DNA of 7,511 nt. It comes from Pyrobaculum sp. (GTDB lineage: Archaea; Thermoproteota; Thermoprotei; Thermoproteales; Thermoproteaceae). The position numbers were made by a program, and so were the translations under genes. Positions 1 to 6,057 of the stretch are shown one piece after another. The number at the start of each line of letters is the position of its first letter. Positions within the stretch are counted from its first letter, which is position 1. Location: assembly GCA_009903905.1 (NCBI GenBank), contig WYEI01000273.1:1-7511 (forward strand), written 5' to 3'. The notes under the pieces were generated by a model. That model saw only the letters and a list, made by a program, of their open reading frames with translations, was not told the origin of the DNA and did no database searches.

Positions 1-498
1 CTCTCAAAGGTTAGGGAGCGGCTTAAATCGTTGGGTTTTTCTCTCGTCGCGGCTCAGGAGGAGGTGGATATATACTTCCAGCATCCGTGTAGGAACTTCG
101 CCGCCACCGACGAGGCTTTGAGGGTTAGGTCCGCGGGGGGGAGGGCCTACGTGGCGTATAAAGGGCCGCGGATGGGGGCGGGGGCCAAGACGCGGGTTGA
201 GGTTTCCGTCGATGCCGGCCCCGGCATTGTGGAGGTTTTTGAGAAGCTGGGCTTCGCTGCGGTGGCTAGGATCAGGAAGAGGCGGGAGTACTACGCCGGG
301 GGCGGCTTCTCAGTGTCGCTTGACTTGGTGGAGGGCCTTGGCGAGTTTGTGGAGGTGGAAAAAACCGTTGCTAGCGAGGAGGAGATCCCGCGCGCCGTGG
401 AGGAGGTGAGGCGCCTCGCCTCTGCGTTGGGCCTGGGCGAGGAGGTTAGGGAGACGTATTTAGAGCTCTTCCTCAACACTTTTAAACCGGGTAGCTAG
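1..498 (+). CDS. CYTH-domain protein (CyaB-like class IV adenylyl cyclase / triphosphatase family), 5' end outside window
   Basis: The frame is open from base 1 to the TAG at 496-498 (165 residues seen), so the gene starts upstream; the TTG at 31 is not a believable start because family-like sequence precedes it. Visible CYTH features in order (window residue numbers): DIYF at 23-26, a D-x-ALRVR strand near 37-43, VAYKGPR near 51-57, KTRVEVS near 63-69, a basic RKRREYY block near 92-98, and [16 protein letters not shown] near 106-121. These charged strands line the triphosphate tunnel of the family. The N-terminal ExExK signature must lie in the roughly 10-20 missing residues. Family members include CyaB adenylyl cyclases, thiamine triphosphatases and inorganic triphosphatases; the archaeal substrate cannot be told from sequence. 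The fold call is firm, the reaction is not. The ligase start follows after 7 bases. Confidence 0.88.
   Translation, partial: LSKVRERLKSLGFSLVAAQEEVDIYFQHPCRNFAATDEALRVRSAGGRAYVAYKGPRMGAGAKTRVEVSVDAGPGIVEVFEKLGFAAVARIRKRREYYAGGGFSVSLDLVEGLGEFVEVEKTVASEEEIPRAVEEVRRLASALGLGEEVRETYLELFLNTFKPGS
480..487 (+). promoter_or_regulatory. Putative TATA box for the DNA ligase gene, inside the 3' end of the CYTH gene
   Basis: The octamer ttttaaac is centred 22.5 bases before the ligase GTG at 506, the same spacing seen before other genes here (22-26 bases). This would give a leaderless ligase mRNA independent of the upstream gene. The box is short and lies in coding sequence, so chance is possible. Confidence 0.45.
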
Positions 499-505
499 TA
501 GGCGC

Positions 506-2260
506 GTGTTGTTTGGGGAACTTGTCAAGGCCCTGGCGGCTGTCGAGGCCACCACTCAGAGGACAGCCATGGTTAAGCTCCTGGTCTCGTTGTTTAAAAA
601 GGCGAAGCCGGAGGAGGTGGACAAGATCGTGTATTTCATACTAGGCGACTTGAGACCTCCCTGGGAGGGGGTTGAGCTCGGCGTGGCGGAGAAGCTCTGC
701 CTAAGGGCCTTGTCGAAGGCCTCGGGGGTGCCCCCCGCCGAGCTGGAGGCTTTGTATAAAAAGAGCGGCGACGTGGGCGAAGCCGCGAAGAGGGCCTTGT
801 CCGCCGGCAGGAGGCCTGGCCTCTTGGCGTTTGGCCAGCAGAGGCCTTTGGAGGTCTCCGAGGTTTACGACACGCTTCTGAAGATAGCGCAGGCGGCGGG
901 GGAGGGCGCGCAGGATTTGAAGGTGTCTCTCCTCTCCTCGCTCTTCGCCCGCGCGTCGCCGGAGGAGGGGAAGTACATTGCTAGGTTCGTCGTGGGGAAG
1001 CTGAGGCTCGGCGTTGCCGACATGACGCTTATAGACGCCTTGTCTGAGGCCTTCGGCGTTGGGAAGGAGGCTCTTGAGCGGGCTTACCACGTGTATCCCG
1101 ACCTGGGGCGCCTCGCTAGACACATCGCCGGGGGTAGGCCCCTTGACGAGGTCAGGATAACCCCGGGCGTCCCCGTGCTCCCCATGTTGGCGCAGAGGCT
1201 TTCTTCTGCCTCTGAGATCTTGGCCAAGCTCGACGGGGTTGCGGTATGTGAGTATAAATACGACGGGGAGAGGGCGCAGATACATATACGCGGCGGCTCC
1301 GTGAAGATCTTCAGCAGGAGGCTTGAGGACATAACCCACGCGTATCCCGACGTCGCGAAGGCGGTGCGGGAGGCCGTCTCCGCGGGGGAGGCCATACTGG
1401 AGGGAGAGATCGTGGCGGTGGACCCAGACACGGGGGATATGTTGCCTTTTCAGGAGCTGATGCACCGGAAGAGGAAGCACGAAGTTGCCGCCGCGGTGGA
1501 GATGTACCCCGCCGTCTTGCACCTCTTCGACGTGCTCTATGTAGACGGCGAAGACCTCACCGCAGAGCCTTTGATGCACCGCCGCGTGAAGCTTTCGGAG
1601 GTCGTGAAGGAGACCGACAAGGTCTTCATAGCGAGGTGGAGGGTTTTCGACGGCGCCGAGGACGTTGACACGTTTTTCCATGAGGCCGTCTCCCTAGGCA
1701 TGGAGGGGCTTGTGTGCAAGTCCCCCAACTCCATATACGAGATGGGGGCCAGGGGGTGGAACTGGATAAAATACAAGAGGGACTACAGAAGCGAGATGAT
1801 AGACACGGTGGATCTCGTGGTCGTAGGCGCCTTCTACGGCAGAGGCAAGCGGGCCGGCCTATACGGCGCGTTCCTAGCCGCCGCCTACGACCCCTCCACC
1901 GACATGTTCTACACCGTGTGTAAGGTGGGCAGCGGCTTCACAGACGCGGACCTGAAGAAGATGTACGAAATGTTGCAGCCCTACAAGATCCCGCACAGAC
2001 ACCCGAGGGTCGTGTCTAAGATGGAGGCTGACGTGTGGTTCGTGCCCCAGGTAGTCGTAGAGGTGATAGGCGCGGAGATCACCCTGTCGCCGCTTCACAC
2101 CTGTTGCCTAGGGGCCGTCAAGCCGGAGGTAGGGCTTGCGGTGCGCTTCCCGAGGTTCACCGGACGCTACAGAACCGACAAGTCGCCGGAGCAGGCAACC
2201 ACAGCCGCGGAGATGCTGGAGCTGTATAGGAGGCAGAAAAAGGTGGCTCAGCCGGAGTAG
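506..2260 (+). CDS. lig: ATP-dependent DNA ligase
   Basis: This enzyme seals nicks in duplex DNA, joining Okazaki fragments and finishing repair, via ligase-AMP and DNA-adenylate intermediates. The 584 residues match the usual archaeal/eukaryotic ligase I-type length. An N-terminal helical DNA-binding domain (about 1-215) precedes the adenylation domain, where motif I KYDGER spans 251-256, making K251 the AMP-accepting lysine. Further motifs are visible in order: [10 protein letters not shown] (motif area near 295), [11 protein letters not shown] (motif III), GLVCKSP (motif IV) and [10 protein letters not shown] (motif V), followed by the C-terminal OB domain (about 420-584) with the late R-F-P-R-F element. 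The GTG start lies 7 bases after the preceding stop and begins the FGELV...TTQR sequence typical of these ligases. A TATA-like box at 480-487 may drive it separately. The last 13 bases overlap the convergent gene on the other strand. Nothing in the catalytic residues is unusual. Confidence 0.98.
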   Translation: MLFGELVKALAAVEATTQRTAMVKLLVSLFKKAKPEEVDKIVYFILGDLRPPWEGVELGVAEKLCLRALSKASGVPPAELEALYKKSGDVGEAAKRALSAGRRPGLLAFGQQRPLEVSEVYDTLLKIAQAAGEGAQDLKVSLLSSLFARASPEEGKYIARFVVGKLRLGVADMTLIDALSEAFGVGKEALERAYHVYPDLGRLARHIAGGRPLDEVRITPGVPVLPMLAQRLSSASEILAKLDGVAVCEYKYDGERAQIHIRGGSVKIFSRRLEDITHAYPDVAKAVREAVSAGEAILEGEIVAVDPDTGDMLPFQELMHRKRKHEVAAAVEMYPAVLHLFDVLYVDGEDLTAEPLMHRRVKLSEVVKETDKVFIARWRVFDGAEDVDTFFHEAVSLGMEGLVCKSPNSIYEMGARGWNWIKYKRDYRSEMIDTVDLVVVGAFYGRGKRAGLYGAFLAAAYDPSTDMFYTVCKVGSGFTDADLKKMYEMLQPYKIPHRHPRVVSKMEADVWFVPQVVVEVIGAEITLSPLHTCCLGAVKPEVGLAVRFPRFTGRYRTDKSPEQATTAAEMLELYRRQKKVAQPE

Positions 2261-2739
2261 ACCTTCTCCAGGGTCCACCTAAGCACGCGGAGTATCTCCC
2301 TCTTTCTCTCCTCGGACCTGTAGTTGTATATCTTCATGGCGGTTGCCTCGCCCTCGCCGCCCTCAAGCTCGTATCTAAGCACCTCCTCCTGCCTCAACGC
2401 GCCTTGTCTCACCTCCTTCGCGTCTTCCTCTCTATATTTCTGGAGGAATTTGTCCAGGAAGAACCTCTTGAACAGCCCGTCTAGCCTCACCGGCTCTCTG
2501 AACTTGATGTGCAGGTGGTTTCCGTAGACCTCCACGGTTGCGTACACCTCGCCGCCTCTCCCCCTGACCTCCTCCACGGCCTCGGGCCTCGCCGCCTCCG
2601 CGGCAGTGGAGAAGGACCTCTCCCCTATTGACTTATCCAGTAGCTCCAGCAGGGAGGTGTACAGCTTCAGCTCCTCCTGTAGTTGCGCTATCTTCTCCTC
2701 CAGCATCTTCCTGACCTCCAGCAACTTCTGGACGTCCAC
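2248..2739 (-). CDS. Conserved-looking coiled-coil protein of unknown function
   Basis: This 163-residue protein has no function I can name. Residues about 3-40 form a leucine/glutamate-rich heptad-like helix, suggesting dimerisation. Residues about 65-82 look like a beta segment ([17 protein letters not shown]), then comes a hydrophobic/basic stretch (about 88-105, [13 protein letters not shown]), another likely strand (MKIYNY near 135-140) and a basic C-terminal helix (about 142-161, ending [10 protein letters not shown]). There is no signal peptide or membrane segment. I chose the GTG at 2739 because the minus-strand TATA sequence at 2766-2759 is centred 23.5 bases upstream, exactly as for the gene at 3720; an in-frame GTG at 2751 would add four residues but sits too close. 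The frame stays open upstream, but that part is the antisense of the kinase gene. The gene is divergent from the kinase and overlaps the ligase 3' end by 13 bases. Confidence 0.85.
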   Translation of the reverse strand: MDVQKLLEVRKMLEEKIAQLQEELKLYTSLLELLDKSIGERSFSTAAEAARPEAVEEVRGRGGEVYATVEVYGNHLHIKFREPVRLDGLFKRFFLDKFLQKYREEDAKEVRQGALRQEEVLRYELEGGEGEATAMKIYNYRSEERKREILRVLRWTLEKVYSG

Positions 2740-2754
2740 ATACGCCTCCACACA

Positions 2755-2766
2755 TTTATATTTAAA
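2755..2766. promoter_or_regulatory. Shared bidirectional TATA region for the coiled-coil gene (-) and the PfkB kinase gene (+)
   Basis: The 40-base gap between the two start codons (2739 and 2780) holds one AT-only block. On the plus strand tttata (2755-2760) is centred 22.5 bases before GTG 2780; on the minus strand tttaaata (2766-2759) is centred 23.5 bases before GTG 2739. The two elements overlap, so one TBP-bound complex probably excludes the other. Both mRNAs would be leaderless. Confidence 0.65.
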
Positions 2767-2779
2767 ATTTAGAAGTGCC

Positions 2780-3697
2780 GTGATCGTCGCCTCCGTAGGC
2801 AACCTGAATTTTGACATATACCTCAAGGTGTCTGAGCTCCCGGGCCCCGACGAAAACGTGGAGGCGCTCGACTTGTACACAGGCGGCGGCGGCTCCGCCG
2901 CGAACTTCGCGGTGGCCATCGCCCGGATGGGCCTGGGGGCCCGGTTCATAGGCGCAGTGGGCGAAGACCCCATGGGCGAGCTCTCGCTTAGGGAGCTCAA
3001 GGCCGAGGGGGTAGACGTCTCCTTCGTGAAGAGAATCGCCGGGGTTAGGTCCGGGGTGGTTGTGGTCTTGGTCCACCCAGACGGCGTGAAGAGGATGCTG
3101 TCGTACAGAGGCGCGAACCTCGGCCTCACGCCGGCTGACTTAGCCGCGGACAAGTTCCAAGGCGTCCGCCACATACACCTAGCCACCGGCAGGACGGAGC
3201 TCATAGTGAGGGCTAGGGAGATAGCCCGCGAGGTGGGGGCCACGGTTTCGGTAGACGGCGGCACGGCGCTTGCCAAGAAAGGCCTTGAAATAGTCAAGGC
3301 CGTGGTAGAAGGCGTCGACGTGGTCTTCATGAACCACGTGGAGGCGAAGATGCTCGCGGGGTCCCACGACCACAGAGCCGCCGTCGAGAAGCTCTCCAAG
3401 GAGCTGTCTGTGGGGGAGCTCGTCATAACACTAGGCCCCAGAGGGGCTGTGGCGTTTGACGGCAGGAGGTTGCTCCACGTCGACGCCTTTAAGCTCAACG
3501 CGGTGGACACCACAGGGGCGGGGGACAGCTTCGCCGCGGCGTATATAGCCATGTTCCTCAGAGGTATGGATCTCTACGAGAAGCTGGTATTTGCAAACGC
3601 AGCAGCGGCGATTAAGGTCACAAGACCCGGCGCCCGGTCGTCTCCCCGCCACGACGAAGTCGTGTCTTTTCTGTCGTCGCTCGGCTACAAGATTTAA
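2780..3697 (+). CDS. PfkB/ribokinase-family carbohydrate or nucleoside kinase
   Basis: A 305-residue cytosolic kinase that transfers a phosphate from a nucleotide to a hydroxymethyl group of a sugar or nucleoside. The N-terminal strand VASVGNLNFDIY (4-14) and the glycine-rich segment GGGGSAANFA (35-44, PfkB signature 1) bind the sugar. The C-terminal signature DTTGAGDSFAA lies at 243-253, with D249 as the expected catalytic base beside the anion-hole GAGD. Length is normal for the family. Candidate substrates include ribose, ketodeoxygluconate, fructose phosphates and nucleosides; the sequence does not separate them. The GTG at 2780 places residue 1 immediately before the family's first strand and fits the TATA at 2755-2760. 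Much longer in-frame upstream starts (such as 2606) would encode a low-complexity Ser-rich stretch that is the antisense of the neighbouring gene. Its TAA stop lies within the promoter of the next gene. Confidence 0.93.
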   Translation: MIVASVGNLNFDIYLKVSELPGPDENVEALDLYTGGGGSAANFAVAIARMGLGARFIGAVGEDPMGELSLRELKAEGVDVSFVKRIAGVRSGVVVVLVHPDGVKRMLSYRGANLGLTPADLAADKFQGVRHIHLATGRTELIVRAREIAREVGATVSVDGGTALAKKGLEIVKAVVEGVDVVFMNHVEAKMLAGSHDHRAAVEKLSKELSVGELVITLGPRGAVAFDGRRLLHVDAFKLNAVDTTGAGDSFAAAYIAMFLRGMDLYEKLVFANAAAAIKVTRPGARSSPRHDEVVSFLSSLGYKI

Positions 3698-3700
3698 ATA
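3693..3700 (+). promoter_or_regulatory. TATA box of the cysteine-rich protein gene, overlapping the kinase stop codon
   Basis: The octamer tttaaata is centred 23.5 bases before GTG 3720, which suggests leaderless initiation. It contains the TAA stop (3695-3697) of the kinase gene, so the promoter and the end of the upstream coding sequence share bases. Confidence 0.65.
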
Positions 3701-3719
3701 ACAGCATCTACGTTATATA

Positions 3720-4058
3720 GTGGCCCAGAGAAATCCGTGTCTAGGGCCTAGATGCGCCCTCGGCCCCAACGGCGTGTCGCTATTCCGTTGCGGCAAAAAA
3801 GCCCTCAAGCCCACCATAAGAGGGAACAAGATCGTGTTCTGGTGCACCTGGCTCAACGACGAATGCATAGGGGCCAGGTGCCAGTACGCCTACTGCGAGG
3901 CCAGGGCCATGACGCCCGAGGGATACTGCACCTATAAGCCGTCGGGAGAGGAGGGGGAGGCCAGGAGGGACATATTGACGGAGGTGAAGAAGATGGAGAA
4001 AGAGGTGGAGAAGATTAGGCAACACCTAAAGAGGCAGGGCCTCGGCGATTATCTGTGA
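3720..4058 (+). CDS. Small eight-cysteine protein with C-terminal helix, unknown function
   Basis: This 112-residue protein has cysteines at 7, 12, 24, 42, 49, 54, 59 and 70, a likely metal-binding (Zn or Fe-S) or disulfide-rich head, followed by a charged helix at about 76-105 (EARRDILTEVKKMEKEVEK) that could form a coiled coil. The set C12-x11-C24-G ... C42-x6-C49, with Trp before C42 and Glu before C49, has the same spacing at both ends as the N-terminus of the protein encoded at 4781-5506, so the two probably share a module; C7, C54, C59 and C70 are extra. There is no signal peptide or membrane segment. The GTG start is set by the TATA box at 3693-3700. The stop overlaps the next start as GTGA (4055-4058), so the nucleotidyltransferase is probably co-transcribed and translationally coupled. 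I do not recognise a named family. Confidence 0.85.
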   Translation: MAQRNPCLGPRCALGPNGVSLFRCGKKALKPTIRGNKIVFWCTWLNDECIGARCQYAYCEARAMTPEGYCTYKPSGEEGEARRDILTEVKKMEKEVEKIRQHLKRQGLGDYL

Positions 4059-4732
4059 AAGCCGTCGTCTTGGCCGCTGGGCTGGGCACGAGGCTGAGGC
4101 CGCTGACTTTTTTCGTGCCGAAGGCCCTAGCCGCCGTTGGGTCTAAGCCGCTTATTGATTACGTCATAGAGTGGCTGAGGCGGAACGGAGTTAGGGAGGT
4201 GGCCGTCGTGGGGTACTACATGCAGGATCTGCTGAGGAGCTACCTGTCGGAGCTCCACCCAGACGTGGTTTTTATAAAATCGCGGCGGTTGCTGGGCACG
4301 GCCGGCCAGCTGTATTACGCCAAGGAGTGGGCAGAAGGCGACGTGGTCGTGGCGAACACAGACGTCTTGACGAATCTCGACTTGAGGGGCCCTCTTCAGT
4401 TGCACCGCTCAAAGGAGGCGTTGCTCACCGTGGTGGGTGCGGCGAATAAAACCTCCCTGCGGTTCGGCGTGTTGGAGGTTGAGAACGGGCTCTTAACCGC
4501 GTGGAGGGAGAAACCAACCTTCGAATACATAACGTCCACTGGGATCTACGTAATTTCTGACGCGGTGGTTAAGAGCCTCCCCGAGGAGTACCTCGACATG
4601 GACGCCCTCGCCAGATCGCTGATGCCCCGCGTCGCGGTGTACGAGGCAGAGCAGGCGTTTTTCTACGACGTGGGCACGCTGGAGGATTTAGCCAAGGCGA
4701 GACACGTGGAGCTGGGACACCTGAGGCCGTAA
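4055..4732 (+). CDS. Sugar-phosphate nucleotidyltransferase (NDP-sugar pyrophosphorylase family), catalytic domain only
   Basis: This enzyme class joins a sugar 1-phosphate to an NTP to make an NDP-sugar for glycan or glycoprotein synthesis. Seen in the 225 residues: the nucleotide-binding loop LAAGLGTRLRPLT (6-18) with P22-K23, the base-contacting LGTAG (80-84), the metal-site segment ANTDVLT (100-106, D103), EKP (152-154), STGIYV (161-166) and the second acidic site FYDVGT (203-208, D205). The left-handed beta-helix found in many longer relatives is missing, so it resembles the short RmlA/mannose-1-phosphate-type forms. Base and sugar specificity cannot be read from the sequence; glucose-1-phosphate thymidylyl-, mannose-1-phosphate guanylyl- and related activities are all possible. 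The usual Gly before the metal-binding Asp is Thr here (N101-T102-D103). The GTG start overlaps the preceding stop by four bases. Confidence 0.9.
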   Translation: MKAVVLAAGLGTRLRPLTFFVPKALAAVGSKPLIDYVIEWLRRNGVREVAVVGYYMQDLLRSYLSELHPDVVFIKSRRLLGTAGQLYYAKEWAEGDVVVANTDVLTNLDLRGPLQLHRSKEALLTVVGAANKTSLRFGVLEVENGLLTAWREKPTFEYITSTGIYVISDAVVKSLPEEYLDMDALARSLMPRVAVYEAEQAFFYDVGTLEDLAKARHVELGHLRP

Positions 4733-4751
4733 CTACACTTCCACACGTAAC

Positions 4752-4763
4752 AAATATATATTT
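4752..4763 (+). promoter_or_regulatory. TATA box for the Cys-module/coiled-coil gene pair
   Basis: An AT-only run (aaatatatattt) in the 48-base intergenic space is centred about 23 bases before ATG 4781, preceded by a purine-containing aac that could serve as BRE. It would start a leaderless transcript covering both 4781-5506 and 5503-6057. Confidence 0.7.
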
Positions 4764-4780
4764 CTTCATCATCTAGGGCG

Positions 4781-5506
4781 ATGAGCGTATGTCCTGTTTT
4801 GAGGCGGGGGGAGGCAGGTTTTGTATGTGGCTACACCAACAAGCCCATAGACCCCTTCAGCTGGTACTGCATAGGCAACTACACCGAGTGCCCCATCTTC
4901 ATCAGGTTCTCCCGGGAAGAGCGGCGGCCAGCCGCGCCGAAGCCCGAGGAGGCCCCCAAGCCGCTCGCCGAGGTGCTCCCGCTGGCCCCCGAGAGGCCGG
5001 AGGCTGAGTTCGAAAAGGCCATAAAACCCGTAATTGACAACGTCGTTTTGAAATACGACGACTTGGTGAAGAAGCTAGACGACGCCTGGAAGGACTACGA
5101 GAACAACGTAGTGGGGGCCCGGCGGCAGTGGGAGGTAGAGAAGATGTCCCTACTGAGGGCCCAGGAGTTGCTCAACAAGACAATAGGAGACTACGAAAAG
5201 ATGCTGACGGAGATAGAGCTGAAAAAAGACTTCATGCCCACCGAGGCGTACGCGGCGACGAGAAAAGACCTCGAGGCCAAGCTGGAGGCTCTCCGGGGGC
5301 TCCTCGACGAGGTGAAGGCGAAGTACATGGCGCTGGAGGAAGGGCTGGGGGTCCACTTCAGAAGAGTACTCTCCACCTCCACAAGCGCAGAGGTCATATC
5401 GCTGAAGCTCTCCCTGTCTAAACTAGAGGAGTTGCTAAAAGAGGGTAAGATATCCCGGGAAACCTACGAAAAACTTAAGAAAGAACTAGAGGAGTTGTTG
5501 AAATGA
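4781..5506 (+). CDS. Four-cysteine N-terminal module fused to a long helical/coiled-coil region, unknown function
   Basis: This 241-residue protein is clearly modular. Residues 4-37 hold C4-x11-C16-G ... C30-x6-C37, a probable metal-binding module shared with the protein encoded at 3720-4058. Residues 45-75 are a Pro/Glu/Arg-rich linker. Residues 76-190 are predicted helical and coiled-coil, with Y92, W103, W117 and K148-K149. A Ser/Thr break (STSTS, 198-202) precedes a C-terminal helical hairpin (206-241) around G222-K-I-S-R-E-T-Y229, which resembles SHOCT-type hairpins. The helical part aligns with the downstream protein at identical Tyr/Trp/Lys spacing, so the two are paralogues. No signal peptide or membrane segment is seen. 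The ATG is fixed by the TATA box at 4752-4763; the stop overlaps the next ATG as ATGA (5503-5506). Function is unknown; a cytosolic scaffold or filament-associated role is only a guess. Confidence 0.88.
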   Translation: MSVCPVLRRGEAGFVCGYTNKPIDPFSWYCIGNYTECPIFIRFSREERRPAAPKPEEAPKPLAEVLPLAPERPEAEFEKAIKPVIDNVVLKYDDLVKKLDDAWKDYENNVVGARRQWEVEKMSLLRAQELLNKTIGDYEKMLTEIELKKDFMPTEAYAATRKDLEAKLEALRGLLDEVKAKYMALEEGLGVHFRRVLSTSTSAEVISLKLSLSKLEELLKEGKISRETYEKLKKELEELLK

Positions 5507-6057
5507 GCCTCGACGTAGCGTATCTAGCGCTGGGAGAGCTAGAAAAACTGCTGTCTCAATACGAGGAGAAAGTAAAAGGCATAGAAGACACGTGGAGGGC
5601 CTTCGCAGACGCCGCGGCTAAGACCAAGTCCAGCTGGGACGCAGACCTCGCCAAGGTGAAGATACGCACCGACCAGCTTAGAAACGTGGTGGAGAGCCTC
5701 AAGAGAGAGCAGGAGGTCCTCCTGGCAAAGAAGGAGCTGGGGCTTATATCTGAAAAAGAGTACAACGCCCTCTCCACCGAGCTTCAGAAAAAGATTGACG
5801 AATACCAGGCGAAACTCAACGAGCTCACCCAGAAGGTGGCGGAGCTGGAGTCCCGCATCTTGTACCTCTGGTCCCGGGCGCTTACAAAAGAATACCTCGC
5901 CAAGTTCGACCTCCTGGAGCTGGAAAAGAAGATCGAAGACGCCAAGGCCGCCGGCAGAATCGACGACGAGACCTACGCCAAGATACGCCACGAGGTGACA
6001 ATCATGAAACAAACCTGGGAGCTACTGAACCTCCTCCCCACTACTGACAAGGCCTGA
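5503..6057 (+). CDS. Coiled-coil protein, paralogue of the upstream gene without the Cys module, unknown function
   Basis: This 184-residue protein is almost entirely helical and charged and lacks cysteine, signal peptide and membrane segments. It aligns with the upstream protein: Y20, W31, W45 and K76-K77 keep the spacings (11, 14, 31) of Y92, W103, W117 and K148-K149 there. Two short hairpins are visible, G80-L-I-S-E-K-E-Y87 and G151-R-I-D-D-E-T-Y158, which look like copies of one unit. A Leu-rich helix (97-125) between them has coiled-coil character. The four-base ATGA overlap with the upstream stop points to translational coupling and probably a stoichiometric, possibly heteromeric, complex of the two products. 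A weak TATA-like cttaaga lies near 5474-5480 but is not needed. The last 17 bases overlap the convergent NfeD-like gene. I cannot assign a function. Confidence 0.88.
   Translation: MSLDVAYLALGELEKLLSQYEEKVKGIEDTWRAFADAAAKTKSSWDADLAKVKIRTDQLRNVVESLKREQEVLLAKKELGLISEKEYNALSTELQKKIDEYQAKLNELTQKVAELESRILYLWSRALTKEYLAKFDLLELEKKIEDAKAAGRIDDETYAKIRHEVTIMKQTWELLNLLPTTDKA

Noticed and set aside
31..498. TTG at 31 as the start of the CYTH gene
   Set aside because: The frame is open to base 1 with helix-like sequence that fits the family, and the essential N-terminal ExExK signature would be absent if the gene began here.
701..1681. 326-codon open frame on the minus strand inside the ligase gene
   Set aside because: It is antisense to well-conserved ligase motifs, has no recognisable domain, and reflects the GC-rich codon pattern of the plus strand.
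2606..2779. Upstream ATG extension of the PfkB kinase
   Set aside because: The extra 58 residues are a Ser-rich antisense of the coiled-coil gene, and the family's first strand begins right at GTG 2780.
2740..3552. N-terminal extension of the minus-strand coiled-coil frame across the kinase gene
   Set aside because: The sequence is Ser/Thr/Pro/Ala low-complexity antisense of the kinase, and the TATA spacing supports a start at 2739.
4767..4774. Minus-strand gatgatga resembling a C box of a C/D box guide RNA
   Set aside because: I found no D box (CTGA) on that strand within about 60 bases downstream and no internal D'/C' pair, and the site overlaps the promoter region of the gene at 4781.
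5539..6012. 157-codon minus-strand frame within the second coiled-coil gene
   Set aside because: It is a Leu/Val-rich shadow of Glu/Lys/Leu-rich coiled-coil codons with no promoter or domain.
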